Assembly (NCBI GenBank): GCA_021741795.1
Contig: JAIOXC010000079.1
Coordinates: 1 to 6,234 of the forward strand
DNA from: Ilumatobacteraceae bacterium
GTDB taxonomy: Bacteria > Actinomycetota > Acidimicrobiia > Acidimicrobiales > Ilumatobacteraceae
Direction: 5' to 3'
Length of the DNA stretch: 6,234 nt
Shown here: positions 5,289 to 6,234 of the stretch, in pieces
How positions within the stretch are numbered: the stretch's first letter is position 1
Layout of the letters: each line of letters opens with the position of its first letter
Program-made: the position numbers and the translations under genes
The notes under the pieces: generated by a model
Told to the model about the DNA's origin: nothing
The model's input: only the letters and a program-made list of their open reading frames with translations
Databases searched by the model: none

Positions 5289-5298
5289 TTAAGCAACC
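5167..5298 (-). repeat. Conserved block of the ybaK-end repeat, copy C
   Basis: Identical over 132 bases to 3210-3341, including 10 non-YbaK bases (TTAAGCAACC, 5289-5298). Direct recombination between blocks B and C would release a circle of about 1957 bases carrying the TetR and SDR genes. Confidence 0.92.
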
Positions 5299-5317
5299 CT
5301 TCAATCACCCGTTGTTG

Positions 5318-6234
5318 TCACACAAAGTCGTTGACGAAGACGACCTTGACGACTGGCAACATCATCCCTTCAATTGCTTCGCTGAACGGAACAACTTTGT
5401 TGATGATGCGAGCAGGGTCAAGTGCGCCAGATGACACGAGGTCAAGTACAGGTCTCGCAGTTGCGCACGCATGCACTCGGCCAATCTCATACCGAACACC
5501 TTTTAGATACATCGATTGCAACGGAAGATTTGAGCGTGATGAAGCTCCACCAGAGACACTCGTACACACACCGCATGGCTCCACTGATTGAAGTGCAAAG
5601 TTCCGCCCAGGATCCAACACGTTTGTCTCGACCACAATTGGAAATCTCTCTGCGAGTTTCAGCGAATCCCACTGATCCTTTGCATCGACAACTTCTGCAC
5701 CTGCTGCTACAGCAAGTTCTAAGCGTGCCGCATCATCATCGACATACACCACTCTCTCTGAACCAAGCGCAAGTGCCGCCAACACTGCATACAACCCAAC
5801 AGATGGAGCGAGCCCACCCACAACAAGCACAGGTGCACCCGGCCGCTCGGCCAATGGAGCAGCAACGCATCGATACCCATCCGAGACATTGTCAGGAATT
5901 CCCGCTGCTACCACCGGGTCCATTCCTTCAGGCAAAGGAATCAACATGACATCAGCCCAAGGAACTCGAACAAGTTCCGCAAGCGCACCACCAAGATCGA
6001 TACCACCGTGTGGCCCGAGTCCAAACGCAGTTCCAGATGGAACATTTACGCACGCGTTGGTGTGGCCACGAAGGCACGGTGCGCATGTCATGCAACTCAA
6101 TTGAAACGGGACAATCACCTTGTCACCGACACGAACATTGCTAATGGCCTCGCCAACTGCTACAACTTCCCCGACCATTTCATGACCCATGACAAACGGT
6201 GCCGGCATTGGATACAAACCAAGTGCAATGGCTG
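5318..6234 (-). CDS. Zinc-dependent alcohol dehydrogenase (MDR), N-terminus outside window
   Basis: About 304 residues are visible; the gene enters from the right edge and lacks roughly 35-40 N-terminal residues, including the first catalytic zinc ligand. Numbering from the first complete codon, PFVMGHE gives catalytic-zone H17 and E18. CMTCAPCLRGHTNAC carries the four structural-zinc cysteines (C47, C50, C53, C61). PDNVSDGYR has an Asp where formaldehyde-dehydrogenase-like members place a zinc ligand. The Rossmann segment VLVVGGLAPSVG is followed by VVYVDDD, with an acidic end suggesting NAD preference, then AVAAGAEVVDA. IGRVHACATARPVLDLVSSG is the usual C-terminal substrate-domain helix. 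It should oxidise an alcohol or reduce an aldehyde or ketone; the substrate is unknown. An apparent start at TTG 6217 is inside the conserved region (ALGLYPMPAPF) and is not the true start. The promoter is out of view. Confidence 0.9.
   Translation of the reverse strand, partial: AIALGLYPMPAPFVMGHEMVGEVVAVGEAISNVRVGDKVIVPFQLSCMTCAPCLRGHTNACVNVPSGTAFGLGPHGGIDLGGALAELVRVPWADVMLIPLPEGMDPVVAAGIPDNVSDGYRCVAAPLAERPGAPVLVVGGLAPSVGLYAVLAALALGSERVVYVDDDAARLELAVAAGAEVVDAKDQWDSLKLAERFPIVVETNVLDPGRNFALQSVEPCGVCTSVSGGASSRSNLPLQSMYLKGVRYEIGRVHACATARPVLDLVSSGALDPARIINKVVPFSEAIEGMMLPVVKVVFVNDFV

Noticed and set aside
2337..5298. Assembly artefact as the cause of the three repeats
   Set aside because: The copies have different tails and unique flanks, with mostly synonymous B/C differences, which a misassembly of one locus would not create. 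Long reads spanning the window would still settle it.

Overview
The window looks like an accessory segment of a bacterial chromosome, most likely actinobacterial. Base composition is close to half G+C, and several genes begin a few bases after a -10-like hexamer with no ribosome binding site, as is common for leaderless actinobacterial genes. The protein families (SRPBCC, YtcJ-type amidohydrolase, NAD-binding SDR, WHG-type TetR, zinc alcohol dehydrogenase) also fit. No phylogenetic marker is present, so the assignment is tentative.

Layout from left to right: a partial SRPBCC gene (1-400, minus) follows a large YtcJ-type amidohydrolase gene (463-2286, minus), probably in one operon. A small GyrI-like gene (2600-3073, plus) stands alone between short direct repeats. 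An SDR-type NAD(P)-binding oxidoreductase (3369-4292, minus) and a TetR regulator (4419-5105, plus) diverge from a 126-base region with two copies of a palindromic operator-like site. A zinc-dependent alcohol dehydrogenase (minus) runs from 5318 off the right edge.

The feature that organises the window is not a gene. Three direct copies of the last ~60 codons of a YbaK/EbsC-type (prolyl-tRNA editing) gene lie between these gene groups at 2337-2519, 3152-3331 and 5106-5288, all on the minus strand. None has the upstream part of the gene, and all have a TAA in frame at the truncation point. Each copy has two parts: a nearly invariant block of 120-132 bases next to the truncation point, and a terminal ~55-63 bases that differs at 20-33 % of positions, largely at synonymous sites in the B/C pair. 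This is the footprint expected when mobile units insert repeatedly into the 3' end of a protein gene, each restoring the reading frame with its own gene end and displacing the previous one. Read this way, the window holds at least two small stacked units without a recombinase: one of about 1.96 kb (TetR + SDR) and one of about 0.81 kb (GyrI-like). An older flank lies to the left, and the intact ybaK-like gene and possibly the recombinase would lie to the right of the window.

The cargo suggests small-molecule sensing and conversion (oxidoreductases, a hydrolase, a ligand-binding GyrI-like domain, a TetR sensor). No shared pathway can be read from the sequence.
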